From NCBI GenBank assembly GCA_002450075.1, contig DJYJ01000056.1, positions 1 to 46,214 of the forward strand: a stretch of DNA of 46,214 nucleotides, read 5' to 3'. The DNA is from Clostridiales bacterium UBA6981 (GTDB lineage: Bacteria; Bacillota; Clostridia; Oscillospirales; Oscillospiraceae). Each line of letters begins with the position of its first letter. Position 1 is the first letter of the stretch. Below the pieces are notes generated by a model. That model was not told where the DNA came from. It saw only the letters and a program-made list of their open reading frames with translations, and searched no databases. Shown in pieces: positions 38,074 through 46,214 of the stretch. Position numbers and translations under genes: made by a program.

Positions 38074-39165
38074 ATGTCAATGCAAATGGGGTTTCGCTGG
38101 TACGGCGAAGGAAACGACAAGATCACTCTCAGCGACATTAGGCAGATCCCCGGCGTGAGCACCATCGTCTGGGCACTGCATGACAAGATGCCCGGCGAGG
38201 TCTGGCAGCCGGAAGAGATTGAAAAGGTAGTCTCCCAGATCAAAGCCGCTGGCTTCAACGCCGACGTGGTGGAGAGCGTGAACGTGCACGACGACATCAA
38301 GATCGGCCTGCCGAGCCGCGACGGCTACATCGACAACTACATCCGGACCATCCGCAACCTGGCCCCCTTCGGCGTGAAGGTCATCTGCTACAACTTCATG
38401 CCGATCTTCGACTGGACACGCAGCGATCTCTTCCATCCGGTCGGCGACGGCTCGACCGCCCTTTACTACCAGAAGGACATGATCCAGGACGACCCGAAAG
38501 AGATGGCGGATTACGTCATGAGCTTCACCGAGAAGTATCACATGACCTTCCCCGGCTGGGAGCCGGAGCGTATGGCGAAGCTGGACGAGCTGTTTGAGAA
38601 ATACAAGCCCGTCACCAAGGAAAAGCTCTGGGAGAACTTCCGATACTTCCTCGAGCGCCTGATGCCCGTCTGCCATGAGTGCGACATCAAGATGGCCGTC
38701 CACATGGACGATCCCCCCTGGGACATCTTCGGTCTGCCCAGATTGCTGGTGGATGGCGAGAGCATCGACCGCTTCCTGAAGATGGTGGACGACCCCTATA
38801 ACTGCCTGACGCTCTGCTCTGGCAGCCTGAACGCGAATCCCGGGAACAACGTGGCCGCGATCGTCCGGAAACACTGCGACCGCATCGCCTTTGCCCATAT
38901 CCGCAACGTCAGGCACTTCCCGAACGGCGACTTCTCCGAGGCCAGCCACCGTGACTGTGACGGCGATACCGGCATTCTGGACATTCTGCGCGCCTATCAC
39001 GACTGCGGCTACGAGGGCTATATCCGCCCTGACCACGGCCGCCACCTCTGGGATGAGAAGCCGGGCAATGTGCGCCCCGGCTACGGACTGTACGACCGCG
39101 CTCTCGGCATCATGTACATGCTGGGCGCCTGGGATCTGATGGATAAGGAGACGAAAGGGAAATGA
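38074..39165 (+). CDS. uxuA: mannonate dehydratase
   Basis: Dehydrates D-mannonate to 2-keto-3-deoxygluconate in glucuronate breakdown. The 363-residue protein has the UxuA N-terminus MGFRWYGEGNDKITLSDIRQIPGV, the segment GVKVICYNFMPIFDWTRSDL, the metal-site pieces MAVHMDDPPWDIFGLPR, TLCSGSLNANPGNNV, FAHIRNVRH and GYIRPDHGRHLW, all characteristic. The ATG at 38074 follows AAGGAGG; a start 13 codons earlier lacks one and would precede the homology. First gene of the uronate operon; the next gene overlaps its stop by four bases (ATGA). Confidence 0.97.
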   Translation: MSMQMGFRWYGEGNDKITLSDIRQIPGVSTIVWALHDKMPGEVWQPEEIEKVVSQIKAAGFNADVVESVNVHDDIKIGLPSRDGYIDNYIRTIRNLAPFGVKVICYNFMPIFDWTRSDLFHPVGDGSTALYYQKDMIQDDPKEMADYVMSFTEKYHMTFPGWEPERMAKLDELFEKYKPVTKEKLWENFRYFLERLMPVCHECDIKMAVHMDDPPWDIFGLPRLLVDGESIDRFLKMVDDPYNCLTLCSGSLNANPGNNVAAIVRKHCDRIAFAHIRNVRHFPNGDFSEASHRDCDGDTGILDILRAYHDCGYEGYIRPDHGRHLWDEKPGNVRPGYGLYDRALGIMYMLGAWDLMDKETKGK

Positions 39166-40718
39166 AGCTGAACAATGAAACGCTGAAAAACCGGGCGGAA
39201 TGGGAGGCCAAGGGCTACCGTCTGCCGGAATACGACCGCGCGGCCATGATCGCACGCACCAAGGCCAATCCCACCTGGCTGCACTTCGGCGCGGGCAACA
39301 TTTTCAAGGCCCTGCACGGCATGGCCGCCCAGCGCCTTTTGAACGAGGGCGTGCTGGACAAGGGCATCATCGCCGTTGAGCGCATGGATCGCGGCGGAGA
39401 CAAGTTTGACGATCTGGCCGTCGTCGTGACGCTGAAAGCCGACGGCAGCGTGGAGAAGAACATCCTCGGCGCGATGGCAGAGACGGCCTATCTCTACGGC
39501 GGCGAGGAGCGGCTGAAGGAAATCTTCCGCAATCCGTCCCTGCAGCTGGCGACCTTTACCATCACCGAGAAGGGCTACAGCCTGGACGCTGAAGACGTCA
39601 AGGCAGACCTGCTGACCTCTCCTGACGAGGCCAAGAGCTATATGGGTCGTGTGGCTGCGCTGCTGCTCGAACGCTATCGCGCGGGCGCTTATCCGATCGC
39701 GATGGTCAGCACCGACAACTGCTCCCACAACGGCGACAAGCTCAAAGCGGCCATGTCCGCCTTTGCCGGGGCCTGGGGCGACGAGAGCTTCAAGGCTTAC
39801 CTTGAGGACAGCAGCAAGGTCTCCTTCCCCTGGACCATGATCGACAAGATCACGCCGAGCCCCGATCTCAAGGTCGGCGCGATGCTCGAGGCCGACGGTC
39901 TCGAGGGCTTTGCCCCGGTGCGCAACGCAAGAGGCACCGTGAAAGCGCCCTATGTCAATGCCGAGGAGAGCGAGTATCTGGTGCTGGAGGACGACTTCCC
40001 CAACGGGCGTCCGGCGCTGGAAAAGGCCGGCTTCTACTTTACCGACCGTGAGACCGTGGACAAGGTGGAGCGGATGAAGGTCTGCACCTGCCTCAACCCC
40101 CTGCACACCGCTTTGGCGGTTTTTGGCTGCCTGCTTGGCTTTGAGAAGATCTCCGCGGAGATGCAGGACGCGGATCTCAAAAAACTGGTGGAGACGATCG
40201 GCTATCAGGAAGGCCTCCCGGTGGTCACCGACCCCGGCATCATCCAGCCTCAGGACTTCATCGACACCGTGGTGAAGGTACGCATTCCCAACCCCTTCCT
40301 GCCCGACACCCCTCAGCGTATCGCCACCGACACCTCCCAGAAGCTGCCCATCCGTTTCGGCGAGACCATCAAGGCCTACCTCGCCTCTGATACGCTGGAC
40401 GTACAGGATCTCAAGCTGATCCCGCTGGTGCATGCAGGATGGCTGCGCTACCTGATGGCAGTCGACGATCGGGGCAATCCCTTTGAGCCTTCTCCGGATC
40501 CGCTGCTGGAGACCGCGCAGAGCTTCGTCAAGGACTTCACGCTCGGCGAGAAGCCCGACTGCGCAAAGCTCGAGGGTCTGCTGCGCAACAAGAGTATTTT
40601 CGGCGTCGATCTGGTGGAAGCGGGACTGGCCGACAAGGTCTGCCGCTATTTTGAAGAACTCTGCGCCGGCCCCGGCGCCGTCCGGGCCACGCTGCACAAA
40701 TATGTGATGGAGGAATAA
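39162..40718 (+). CDS. uxuB: D-mannonate oxidoreductase (fructuronate reductase)
   Basis: NADH-dependent enzyme of the polyol-specific long-chain dehydrogenase family that reduces D-fructuronate to D-mannonate. At 518 residues it is somewhat longer than typical UxuB (about 490). The nucleotide-binding segment is WLHFGAGNIFKALHG. Later motifs include MVSTDNCSHNGDKL, FPWTMIDKITPSP, LNPLHTALAVFGCLLG with the Asn, His and substrate-site residues of the family, and the C-terminal helical domain. The adjacent enzymes make fructuronate (UxaC) and use mannonate (UxuA), which supports uxuB over a mannitol or tagaturonate role. The start overlaps the uxuA stop. Confidence 0.93.
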   Translation: MKLNNETLKNRAEWEAKGYRLPEYDRAAMIARTKANPTWLHFGAGNIFKALHGMAAQRLLNEGVLDKGIIAVERMDRGGDKFDDLAVVVTLKADGSVEKNILGAMAETAYLYGGEERLKEIFRNPSLQLATFTITEKGYSLDAEDVKADLLTSPDEAKSYMGRVAALLLERYRAGAYPIAMVSTDNCSHNGDKLKAAMSAFAGAWGDESFKAYLEDSSKVSFPWTMIDKITPSPDLKVGAMLEADGLEGFAPVRNARGTVKAPYVNAEESEYLVLEDDFPNGRPALEKAGFYFTDRETVDKVERMKVCTCLNPLHTALAVFGCLLGFEKISAEMQDADLKKLVETIGYQEGLPVVTDPGIIQPQDFIDTVVKVRIPNPFLPDTPQRIATDTSQKLPIRFGETIKAYLASDTLDVQDLKLIPLVHAGWLRYLMAVDDRGNPFEPSPDPLLETAQSFVKDFTLGEKPDCAKLEGLLRNKSIFGVDLVEAGLADKVCRYFEELCAGPGAVRATLHKYVMEE

Positions 40719-40722
40719 AGTC

Positions 40723-41364
40723 ATGACTGAGATGAACGAACGCATTTCCCGGATCGGCGTGGTGCCGGTCATCAAGCTCAACCACCCCGAGCGCGATGCT
40801 GCCGAGCTGGGCAAGGCGCTTTGCGCGGGCGGCGTGCCGGTGGCGGAGGTCACCTTCCGCGCTGCCGGGGCAGAGATCGCCATCAAACGGATGAAGGAAG
40901 CCAATCCCGACATGATCGTGGGTGCCGGCACCGTCACCAATACCGAGCAGATCGACAAGGTGATCGAAGCGGGCGGCGAATTTATCGTCTCTCCCGGCTT
41001 TGATCCCGAACTGGTGGCCTATGCGCAGAAAAAGAATATCCCCATCTTTCCCGGCTGCACCACCGCCAGCGAATATCACCAGGCGCTCAAGTTCGGCCTT
41101 GAGCTCATCAAGTTCTTCCCGGCCGAGCAGAGCGGCGGCCTTGCGAAAATCAAGGCGCTCTCCGCGCCCTTCCCGATGTTCAAGGTCATGCCTACCGGCG
41201 GTATCAGCTTGAAGAATCTGAAGGATTACCTTTCCTGTCCGGTGATCGCCGCCTGCGGCGGCAGCTATATGGTCACGGCCGACCTCATCGACAACCGGAA
41301 GTGGGACGAGATCACGGAGCTTTGCAAAAAGTCCCGCGAGATCGTTGAAGAAGCCAGAAGCTGA
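40723..41364 (+). CDS. eda: KDPG/KHG aldolase
   Basis: Class I aldolase cleaving 2-keto-3-deoxy-6-phosphogluconate to pyruvate and glyceraldehyde 3-phosphate. The 213-residue barrel has the catalytic Glu42 in AEVTFRAAGA, GAGTVTN, FIVSPGFDPELV, FPGCTTASEYHQAL and the Schiff-base Lys130 in LIKFFPAEQSGG, followed by MPTGGIS and CGGSYMV. The substrate comes from KdgK, encoded next. It starts four bases after uxuB with GGAGGA-like sequence in the uxuB end. Confidence 0.96.
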   Translation: MTEMNERISRIGVVPVIKLNHPERDAAELGKALCAGGVPVAEVTFRAAGAEIAIKRMKEANPDMIVGAGTVTNTEQIDKVIEAGGEFIVSPGFDPELVAYAQKKNIPIFPGCTTASEYHQALKFGLELIKFFPAEQSGGLAKIKALSAPFPMFKVMPTGGISLKNLKDYLSCPVIAACGGSYMVTADLIDNRKWDEITELCKKSREIVEEARS

Positions 41365-41378
41365 GGGAGGAGCGTACA

Positions 41379-42476
41379 ATGGAACTGAATCTGAGACCGA
41401 GAGAAGACTGCAAGTTTGACGCCGTAAGCCTTGGCGAGATCATGCTGCGCCTCGATCCCGGCGAGGGCCGTATCCGTACCGCCCGCTCCTTCCGCGCCTG
41501 GGAGGGCGGCGGCGAATATAACGTCATCCGCGGCCTGCACAAGTGCTTCGGCATGAACACCGCCGTGATCACCGCCTTTGCCGACAACGAGGTCGGCAGG
41601 CTGATGAAGGACTTCATCGAGCAGGGGGGCGTGAACACCGACCTCATCTACTGGAAAAAGACCGACGGCATCGGCCGGATCTGCCGCAACGGCATCAACT
41701 TTACCGAGCGCGGCTTCGGCATCCGCGGCGCCGTCGGCTGCTCCGACCGCGCCAACACCGCCATCTCCCAGGCCACGCCCGAGGATTTTGATTTTGACTA
41801 TATCTTTGGCAAGCTGGGCGTAAGATGGCTGCACACCGGCGGCATTTACGCGGCGCTGAGCGAGCAGAGCTGCGAGACCGTGATCGCCGCCTGCAAGATC
41901 GCCAAGAAGTACGGCACCGTCATCTCCTATGACCTCAACTACCGCCCCTCCATGTGGAGCGCCATCGGCGGCCTGGAGAAGGCCCGCGAGGTCAACCGCG
42001 AGGTCGCGAAGTATGTGGACGTGATGATCGGCAACGAGGAGGATTTCACCGCCTGCCTCGGCTTTGAGATCGAGGGCAACGACGAAAATCTCAAGGAGCT
42101 CAACATCGAGGGCTACAAGAAGATGATCGGAAGGGCCGCCGAGACCTACCCGAACTTCAAGGTCGTGGCCACCACGCTGCGCACCGTCAAGACTGCCACC
42201 GTCAACGACTGGAAGGCCATCTGCTGGGCGGACGGCGAGATCTATCAGTCCAAGGAGTATAACGGGCTCGAGATCATGGACCGCGTGGGCGGCGGGGACT
42301 CCTTTGCCAGCGGCCTCGTATACGGCCTGATGACCGCGGGAGACGCCGAGAAGGCGGTGAACTACGGCGCGGCCCATGGGGCTCTGGCCATGACGACCCC
42401 GGGCGACACCTCCATGGCGAGCGTGAACGAAGTCGAGGCCATCATGGGCGGCGCGGGCGCAAGAGTCAAGAGGTAA
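41379..42476 (+). CDS. kdgK: PfkB-family sugar kinase, probable 2-keto-3-deoxygluconate kinase
   Basis: A 365-residue ribokinase-like kinase, longer than many KdgK (about 310-340). The N-terminal DAVSLGEIMLRLDPGEGRI and AWEGGGEYNVIRGL (substrate loop), YDLNYRPSMW and NEEDFTACLGFE fit 2-keto-3-deoxygluconate kinases. The C-terminal anion-hole motif reads DRVGGGDSFASGL rather than the commoner GAGD, but the catalytic Asp is kept. Extra length comes from a segment around residues 225-245 (EIEGNDENLKELNIEGYKKM). Position between eda and uxaC makes the KDG kinase role convincing. The ATG follows GGGAGGAG. Confidence 0.91.
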   Translation: MELNLRPREDCKFDAVSLGEIMLRLDPGEGRIRTARSFRAWEGGGEYNVIRGLHKCFGMNTAVITAFADNEVGRLMKDFIEQGGVNTDLIYWKKTDGIGRICRNGINFTERGFGIRGAVGCSDRANTAISQATPEDFDFDYIFGKLGVRWLHTGGIYAALSEQSCETVIAACKIAKKYGTVISYDLNYRPSMWSAIGGLEKAREVNREVAKYVDVMIGNEEDFTACLGFEIEGNDENLKELNIEGYKKMIGRAAETYPNFKVVATTLRTVKTATVNDWKAICWADGEIYQSKEYNGLEIMDRVGGGDSFASGLVYGLMTAGDAEKAVNYGAAHGALAMTTPGDTSMASVNEVEAIMGGAGARVKR

Positions 42477-42480
42477 GCGT

Positions 42481-43869
42481 ATGAAGCCTTTTCTGGACAA
42501 GGACTTTCTGCTCTCCACGCAGACGGCGAAGCACCTCTATCACGATGTGGCCGAAGAGCTTCCGATCATCGACTATCACTGCCACCTCGATCCGAAGGAG
42601 ATCTACGAGGATCGGCGCTTTGAAAATATCACCCGGGTATGGCTCGGCGGCGACCACTACAAATGGCGTCTGATGCGCTCGGCCGGTGTGGAGGAGCGCT
42701 TCATCACCGGCGACGCCTCCGACCGTGAGAAGTTTCAGAAGTGGGCGGAGACGCTCTCCCTTGCGATCGGAAATCCGCTTTATCATTGGAGCCACCTTGA
42801 GCTGCGGCGCTACTTCGGCTATGAGGGCGCGCTCACCGGCGATACGGCCGAGGAGGTCTGGCAGCTCTGCAACGATAAGCTCGCGCAGGCGGATATGAGC
42901 GCGCGGCAGCTGATCCTGCGCTCTCGTGTCACGGCGCTTTGCACGACCGACGACCCGGCGGACAGTCTCGAATGGCATCGCGCGCTCGCTGCGGACGAGA
43001 GCTTTCCCGTCAAGGTGCTGCCGAGCTTCCGCCCGGACAAGGCGCTGGGGATCGAAAAGGCGGACTACCTTTCCTATCTCGCGCGTCTCGGCGGCGCCGG
43101 GAGCTTTGGCGAACTCAAAGAGAAGCTGATCGAGAGACTGGACTATTTTTGCACACTGGGCTGCCGTGTTTCCGACCACGGCATGGCGGCCGTGCCCTAT
43201 GCGCCGGCGACGGAGACGGAGGTCGAGGCGATCTTCCAAAAGCGTCTGCGCGGCGAAAAACCGACGGCATATGAGGAAAAGCAGTTCAAGACCGCGCTGC
43301 TGCTCGCGCTCGGCCGCGCCTATGCCGCCCGTGGGCTCGTGATGCAGCTGCACTTCGGCGTCATCCGGGACAACGCCCGGCGCGTCTACAAGGCGCTCGG
43401 ACCGGACGCGGGGATCGACTCGATCGGCGACCGCGCCTCCGTGAGCGAGCTGGCGGCCTTCTTAAACGCCCTGGACGAGACCGGCGAGCTGCCGAAGACG
43501 ATCCTCTATTCGCTCGATCCCAACGACAACGCCGCGATCGAGACCGTCATGGGCGCGTTTCAGAGCGGCGAGGCCGTCTCCAAGCTGCAGCACGGCAGCG
43601 CCTGGTGGTTCAACGACCACAAGCGCGGCATGACCGAACAGCTGGAAAGCCTCGCAGCCGAGGGGTATCTCGCGGGCTTCGTCGGCATGCTGACCGATTC
43701 GCGCTCGTTACTAAGCTACGCGCGGCACGAATATTTCCGCCGCATCCTCTGCGAACTGATCGGCTCCTGGGTCGAGAACGGGGAATACCCCAACGATGAA
43801 CGGGCGCTGCGCAGGATCGTCGAGGGGATCTGTTACCGCAACGCGGAAACATATTTTTCCCTCGCCTGA
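42481..43869 (+). CDS. uxaC: glucuronate isomerase
   Basis: Isomerises D-glucuronate to D-fructuronate (and galacturonate to tagaturonate), the entry step of the pathway encoded by this operon. The 462-residue protein of the amidohydrolase-related superfamily begins PFLDKDFLLSTQTAKHLYHDVA, has the metal-binding IIDYHCHLDPKEI, WLGGDHYKWRLMRSAGV, LCTTDDPADSLEWH, VLPSFRPDKA, LQLHFGVIRDN segments and ends with MLTDSRSLLSYARHEYFRRILC, all UxaC signatures. It starts four bases after kdgK and is followed by a strong terminator, closing the operon. Confidence 0.97.
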   Translation: MKPFLDKDFLLSTQTAKHLYHDVAEELPIIDYHCHLDPKEIYEDRRFENITRVWLGGDHYKWRLMRSAGVEERFITGDASDREKFQKWAETLSLAIGNPLYHWSHLELRRYFGYEGALTGDTAEEVWQLCNDKLAQADMSARQLILRSRVTALCTTDDPADSLEWHRALAADESFPVKVLPSFRPDKALGIEKADYLSYLARLGGAGSFGELKEKLIERLDYFCTLGCRVSDHGMAAVPYAPATETEVEAIFQKRLRGEKPTAYEEKQFKTALLLALGRAYAARGLVMQLHFGVIRDNARRVYKALGPDAGIDSIGDRASVSELAAFLNALDETGELPKTILYSLDPNDNAAIETVMGAFQSGEAVSKLQHGSAWWFNDHKRGMTEQLESLAAEGYLAGFVGMLTDSRSLLSYARHEYFRRILCELIGSWVENGEYPNDERALRRIVEGICYRNAETYFSLA

Positions 43870-43877
43870 AGACAGTA

Positions 43878-43913
43878 AAAAAGCGTTCGAAGGACATCCT
43901 TCGAACGCTTTTT
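43878..43913. terminator. bidirectional terminator between uxaC and rhaD
   Basis: A 17-bp perfect stem with arms AAAAAGCGTTCGAAGGA and its complement around CA, flanked by A/T runs, so both convergent genes can use it. Confidence 0.95.
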
Positions 43914-43934
43914 ATTATTTCATGTCGGATCGGT

Positions 43935-44747
43935 TCAGTCGAGATAGCCCTCGCGGCCGCGGACGCCGAAGCGCGCCTCAAGCTGATGCATCTGCTCGTC
44001 CGTGATCGTGTTCACGCGCGGCAGATGGGCGATCTTCATATAGATCTCGGCGGCCTTCTCGGCGGTCTCGATCAGACCGAAGGTCTCGTCGAGATCCTTG
44101 CCCGCGCCGTAGATGCCGTGCAGGCTCCACACCACGAGCCGCGCCGTGTTCATCTTTTCGGCCGTGGCCTCGCCGATCTCGTTCGTGCCGCACAGCATCC
44201 AGGGCAGCACGTTCACGCCGTCGGGGAAGACGACGATGCACTCGGTGCACATCTGCCAGAGGGTGCGTGTGAATTCACGCTCGTCAAGCGTGTGGACATA
44301 GGTCATGGCCAGCAGATTGGCCGGGTGGCAGTGCATGACGACGCGGTTGTCCGGATCGACCTTGAGCCGGGCGACATGGCTCATCATATGGGCGGGGAAC
44401 TCGCTGGTGAACTTGCCGCCGTCGGTAAAGCCCCAGAGAAGCTCCGCCGTCTCGCCGCCGTTTGCGATGCGGACAAGGCCGAGATTCACGTCCGGCGCAT
44501 ACTGGACGTTCTTGAAATACTTGCCCGTTCCGGTGACGAGGAAATACTTTCCGTCGAGCTCCGGAGCGGAGAAGCCGGTCGGGATCGCGCGGATCACGGC
44601 GTCGGTGTCAAGATAGTCCTTCACATCCGCCTCTTCGAGCAGCAGACTGATGTTGCCGCCGTTGCGCTCATCCCAGCCGTGGTTGTACATGTTGGTCGTC
44701 GTGCGGATCATTTCCACCACAAAGGGGGCAGTCAGGATGTCTTTCAT
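43935..44747 (-). CDS. rhaD: rhamnulose-1-phosphate aldolase
   Basis: Class II, zinc-dependent aldolase cleaving L-rhamnulose 1-phosphate to dihydroxyacetone phosphate and L-lactaldehyde. The 270-residue protein has GWDERNGGNISLLL with the active-site NGGN, FLVTGTGKYFKNV, the zinc ligands in VVMHCHPANLLAMTY, CIVVFPDGVNVLPWMLCGTNEIG with the catalytic Glu region, and WSLHGIYGAGKDLDETFGLIE with the third His. This pattern matches RhaD rather than FucA. It lies 14 bases after the isomerase gene on the same strand and both share an AAGGAGATTTGA ribosome site. A rhamnulokinase (rhaB) would be expected upstream of the isomerase, outside the window. Confidence 0.94.
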   Translation of the reverse strand: MKDILTAPFVVEMIRTTTNMYNHGWDERNGGNISLLLEEADVKDYLDTDAVIRAIPTGFSAPELDGKYFLVTGTGKYFKNVQYAPDVNLGLVRIANGGETAELLWGFTDGGKFTSEFPAHMMSHVARLKVDPDNRVVMHCHPANLLAMTYVHTLDEREFTRTLWQMCTECIVVFPDGVNVLPWMLCGTNEIGEATAEKMNTARLVVWSLHGIYGAGKDLDETFGLIETAEKAAEIYMKIAHLPRVNTITDEQMHQLEARFGVRGREGYLD

Positions 44748-44761
44748 GTCAAATCTCCTTT

Positions 44762-46183
44762 TTATCTCGTAATCACGTCCACCGGGACGTTAAAGATCTT
44801 GGCAACCTTCAGGATCGTGTCGATATGCCGTCCGGAGGCCGCGGCCATATGGTGCGTCGGGCCGGCCTCACTCCAGCGGTTGCAGAACTCCCGCGCGCCG
44901 CAGGTAAAGCGCGTGCGCATGTTGGTGTCGCCAAAGGTGAAAATGGGGCCGGGCTCGTTGACGCCCTCTGCCACAACAAACTTGAAGTGGCCGTCGCGAT
45001 CCTGGGTGATGCCGAGATAGGTCACGGGGCCCTCGGCGGGGTAGAACTGGGTCAGATAGCCGCCGCCGGTCTTGCCGTGGAAGACGGGAACGATCTTCAT
45101 CGTCGGCTTCTTTGCCCGGGAAATATCCGCATCGCCGGAGCCGCTGTGGCCGATGATGCAGATGTCCTCGTTAAAATCGATCGAGTACATCTCGCTGAGC
45201 TGTCCCATGCCGGAAATGGTCTTGAGGATGCTCATGGCCATCGCGACCTTGATGTCGCCCTCAACGGCACAGGCCGTGCCCTGCTTGATGAGCATGGAGA
45301 AGGCAGGGATCAGCATGCTGTCCAGCTTGCCGGCCACGCCCTGGGCGAAGCCGTCGTAGTGGCTCGCCACAAAGCCGAGCTGCTCGTCGCGCACCCACTG
45401 CTCGAAGGCCACGACGTATTTCGCCATATCCCATACCTTCTCGACCGTGCCGCCGCCCTCAATGTCAAAGGTATCGAGGATCTCCTCGGCCTTGGCGCGG
45501 ATCGCGTCCTCGTCGGTAATATCATCGGCGATCGCCCACATCTTTTCCCAGTCGAACTGCTTGGTGTACAGCCACATGCGGTGGTAAAGGTTGGTCTCGT
45601 CGATATAAAGGTCCATCATGCCGGGGTAGGGGCGGCCGATCTGGGCCAGATTCGTGTCGCGGAAGCGGCGGCGCACCTGTGCGGCGCGGCACCAGTCGGC
45701 AATCTCGCGGTCGACCTCACTGTCCCCGCCCTCGACGACGCCGGTGATGACGGCGTGGCGCTTGCCGGCACGCTCCAGGTCGGCGACCATTTCGCCCACG
45801 GCGCCGCAGGCGTACAGCGTACCGAGCCAGGTGGCCGTGTCGGTGTTGGCATAGTCCGGCGCTTTTTTCTTCTGCAGATTGACGAGCACGACCGGGACGT
45901 CGAGGTCGCGCACGGCGGGCAGCATGTTGTAGGAGGTGGCATAGGTCAGCAGCTGCAGGATCACGAGATCCACGTCGGCGGCGCGGAACTTGTCGCCCGC
46001 GGCCATTGCCAGCTCCTTGGTCGTGACAAGACCGCCGTCGATAAGCTCGACCGAGTCGGGGATGCGCTTTTTAAAGTCCTCATACTGGCTCTCGAATTCC
46101 GGCACGAGGGAGGGAAACTGGGGCAGATAGGCGCCGAGCGCGATGGAGAAAACGCCGATGCGTGCTTTGGTGTTGACTAACAT
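44762..46183 (-). CDS. L-fucose/L-arabinose isomerase family protein
   Basis: A 473-residue sugar isomerase of the fucose/arabinose isomerase superfamily. Signs are LVNTKARIGVFSIALGAYLPQFP at the N-terminus, VDLVILQLLTYATSYNMLPAVRDLDVPVVLVNLQ, GRPYPGMMDLYIDE, the metal-binding Glu region ACAVEGDIKVAMAMSIL, DICIIGHSGSGD with a His, and the C-terminal THHMAAASGRH. It is not a close match to RhaA or classical AraA, so the exact substrate (L-rhamnose, L-fucose, L-arabinose or another) is uncertain. Its place just upstream of rhaD suggests L-rhamnose or another deoxysugar; araD at 36 kb would support an arabinose-type role less directly. The ATG follows AAGGAG near the window's right edge. Confidence 0.85.
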   Translation of the reverse strand: MLVNTKARIGVFSIALGAYLPQFPSLVPEFESQYEDFKKRIPDSVELIDGGLVTTKELAMAAGDKFRAADVDLVILQLLTYATSYNMLPAVRDLDVPVVLVNLQKKKAPDYANTDTATWLGTLYACGAVGEMVADLERAGKRHAVITGVVEGGDSEVDREIADWCRAAQVRRRFRDTNLAQIGRPYPGMMDLYIDETNLYHRMWLYTKQFDWEKMWAIADDITDEDAIRAKAEEILDTFDIEGGGTVEKVWDMAKYVVAFEQWVRDEQLGFVASHYDGFAQGVAGKLDSMLIPAFSMLIKQGTACAVEGDIKVAMAMSILKTISGMGQLSEMYSIDFNEDICIIGHSGSGDADISRAKKPTMKIVPVFHGKTGGGYLTQFYPAEGPVTYLGITQDRDGHFKFVVAEGVNEPGPIFTFGDTNMRTRFTCGAREFCNRWSEAGPTHHMAAASGRHIDTILKVAKIFNVPVDVITR

Positions 46184-46214
46184 ATCAAATCTCCTTGTAT
46201 TATAGAGTAGTAGT

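Noticed and set aside
39081..40958. Long minus-strand open frame opposite uxuB
   Set aside because: It mirrors uxuB and eda, lacks a ribosome site and domain, and the plus-strand genes are certain.

Overview
The window reads as a GC-rich chromosomal segment of an anaerobic, Gram-positive Clostridia-type bacterium, probably Oscillospirales or a neighbouring gut lineage. This placement is inferred from family content: DUF1385 beside prmC, DUF1002, DUF5685, a COG1313 radical SAM protein, several radical SAM enzymes, hexuronate and rhamnose/arabinose-type sugar catabolism, and consistent AGGAGG-type ribosome binding sites. No rRNA, tRNA, CRISPR array, prophage or insertion sequence was seen. Coding density is high and both strands are used in blocks.

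Layout. 1-5.5 kb (+): 3' part of dnaX, ybaB, a GH2 glycosidase where recR would often be, a small radical SAM/SPASM protein and a secreted DUF1002 protein. 5.5-14.4 kb (-): a long housekeeping block read from right to left: response regulator, histidine kinase, DUF1385, prmC, recA, recX, rimO, pgsA, then a terminator and cysS. 14.4-20.6 kb (+): thioesterase, a membrane-anchored protein built from about 64-68-residue repeats plus LRR-like units, peptidase T, an MFS transporter and an N-acetylhexosamine-kinase-like phosphotransferase. 20.6-23.4 kb (-): an Asp-box lipoprotein, an FMN enzyme with a Cys-rich N-terminus and a PflA-like radical SAM protein. 23.5-27.8 kb (+): trmL and the lower-glycolysis run pgk-tpiA-gpmI. 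27.9-31.0 kb (-): D-Ala-D-Ala ligase, then a tightly coupled zinc-ribbon / DUF5685 / J-domain trio. 31.2-35.3 kb (+): cardiolipin synthase and moaA-moaC-mogA-moaE-like. 35.4-38.0 kb: araD (-) and mgtC (+), divergent around a tandem 21-bp repeat, and an AraC-family regulator (-). 38.1-43.9 kb (+): the complete hexuronate operon uxuA-uxuB-eda-kdgK-uxaC. 43.9-46.2 kb (-): rhaD and a fucose/arabinose-type isomerase whose start lies at the window edge.

How the genes fit together. UxaC, UxuB, UxuA, KdgK and Eda convert D-glucuronate to pyruvate and glyceraldehyde 3-phosphate, which would feed the Pgk-TpiA-GpmI steps. The divergent AraC regulator is the obvious control candidate. AraD, RhaD and the isomerase add pentose and deoxysugar use. 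PepT, the MFS carrier and the NahK-like kinase look like a uptake and salvage unit.

The most interesting unexplained items are the zinc-ribbon/DUF5685/J-domain operon (two Asp-rich motifs in DUF5685, Cys-rich tail on the J-protein), the repeat protein at 15171-16967, the paired 21-bp repeats that fill the gap between the divergent araD and mgtC promoters, four 14-bp tandem repeats upstream of the DUF1002 gene, and a moaE-like gene lacking the usual C-terminal lysine motif and an adjacent moaD.
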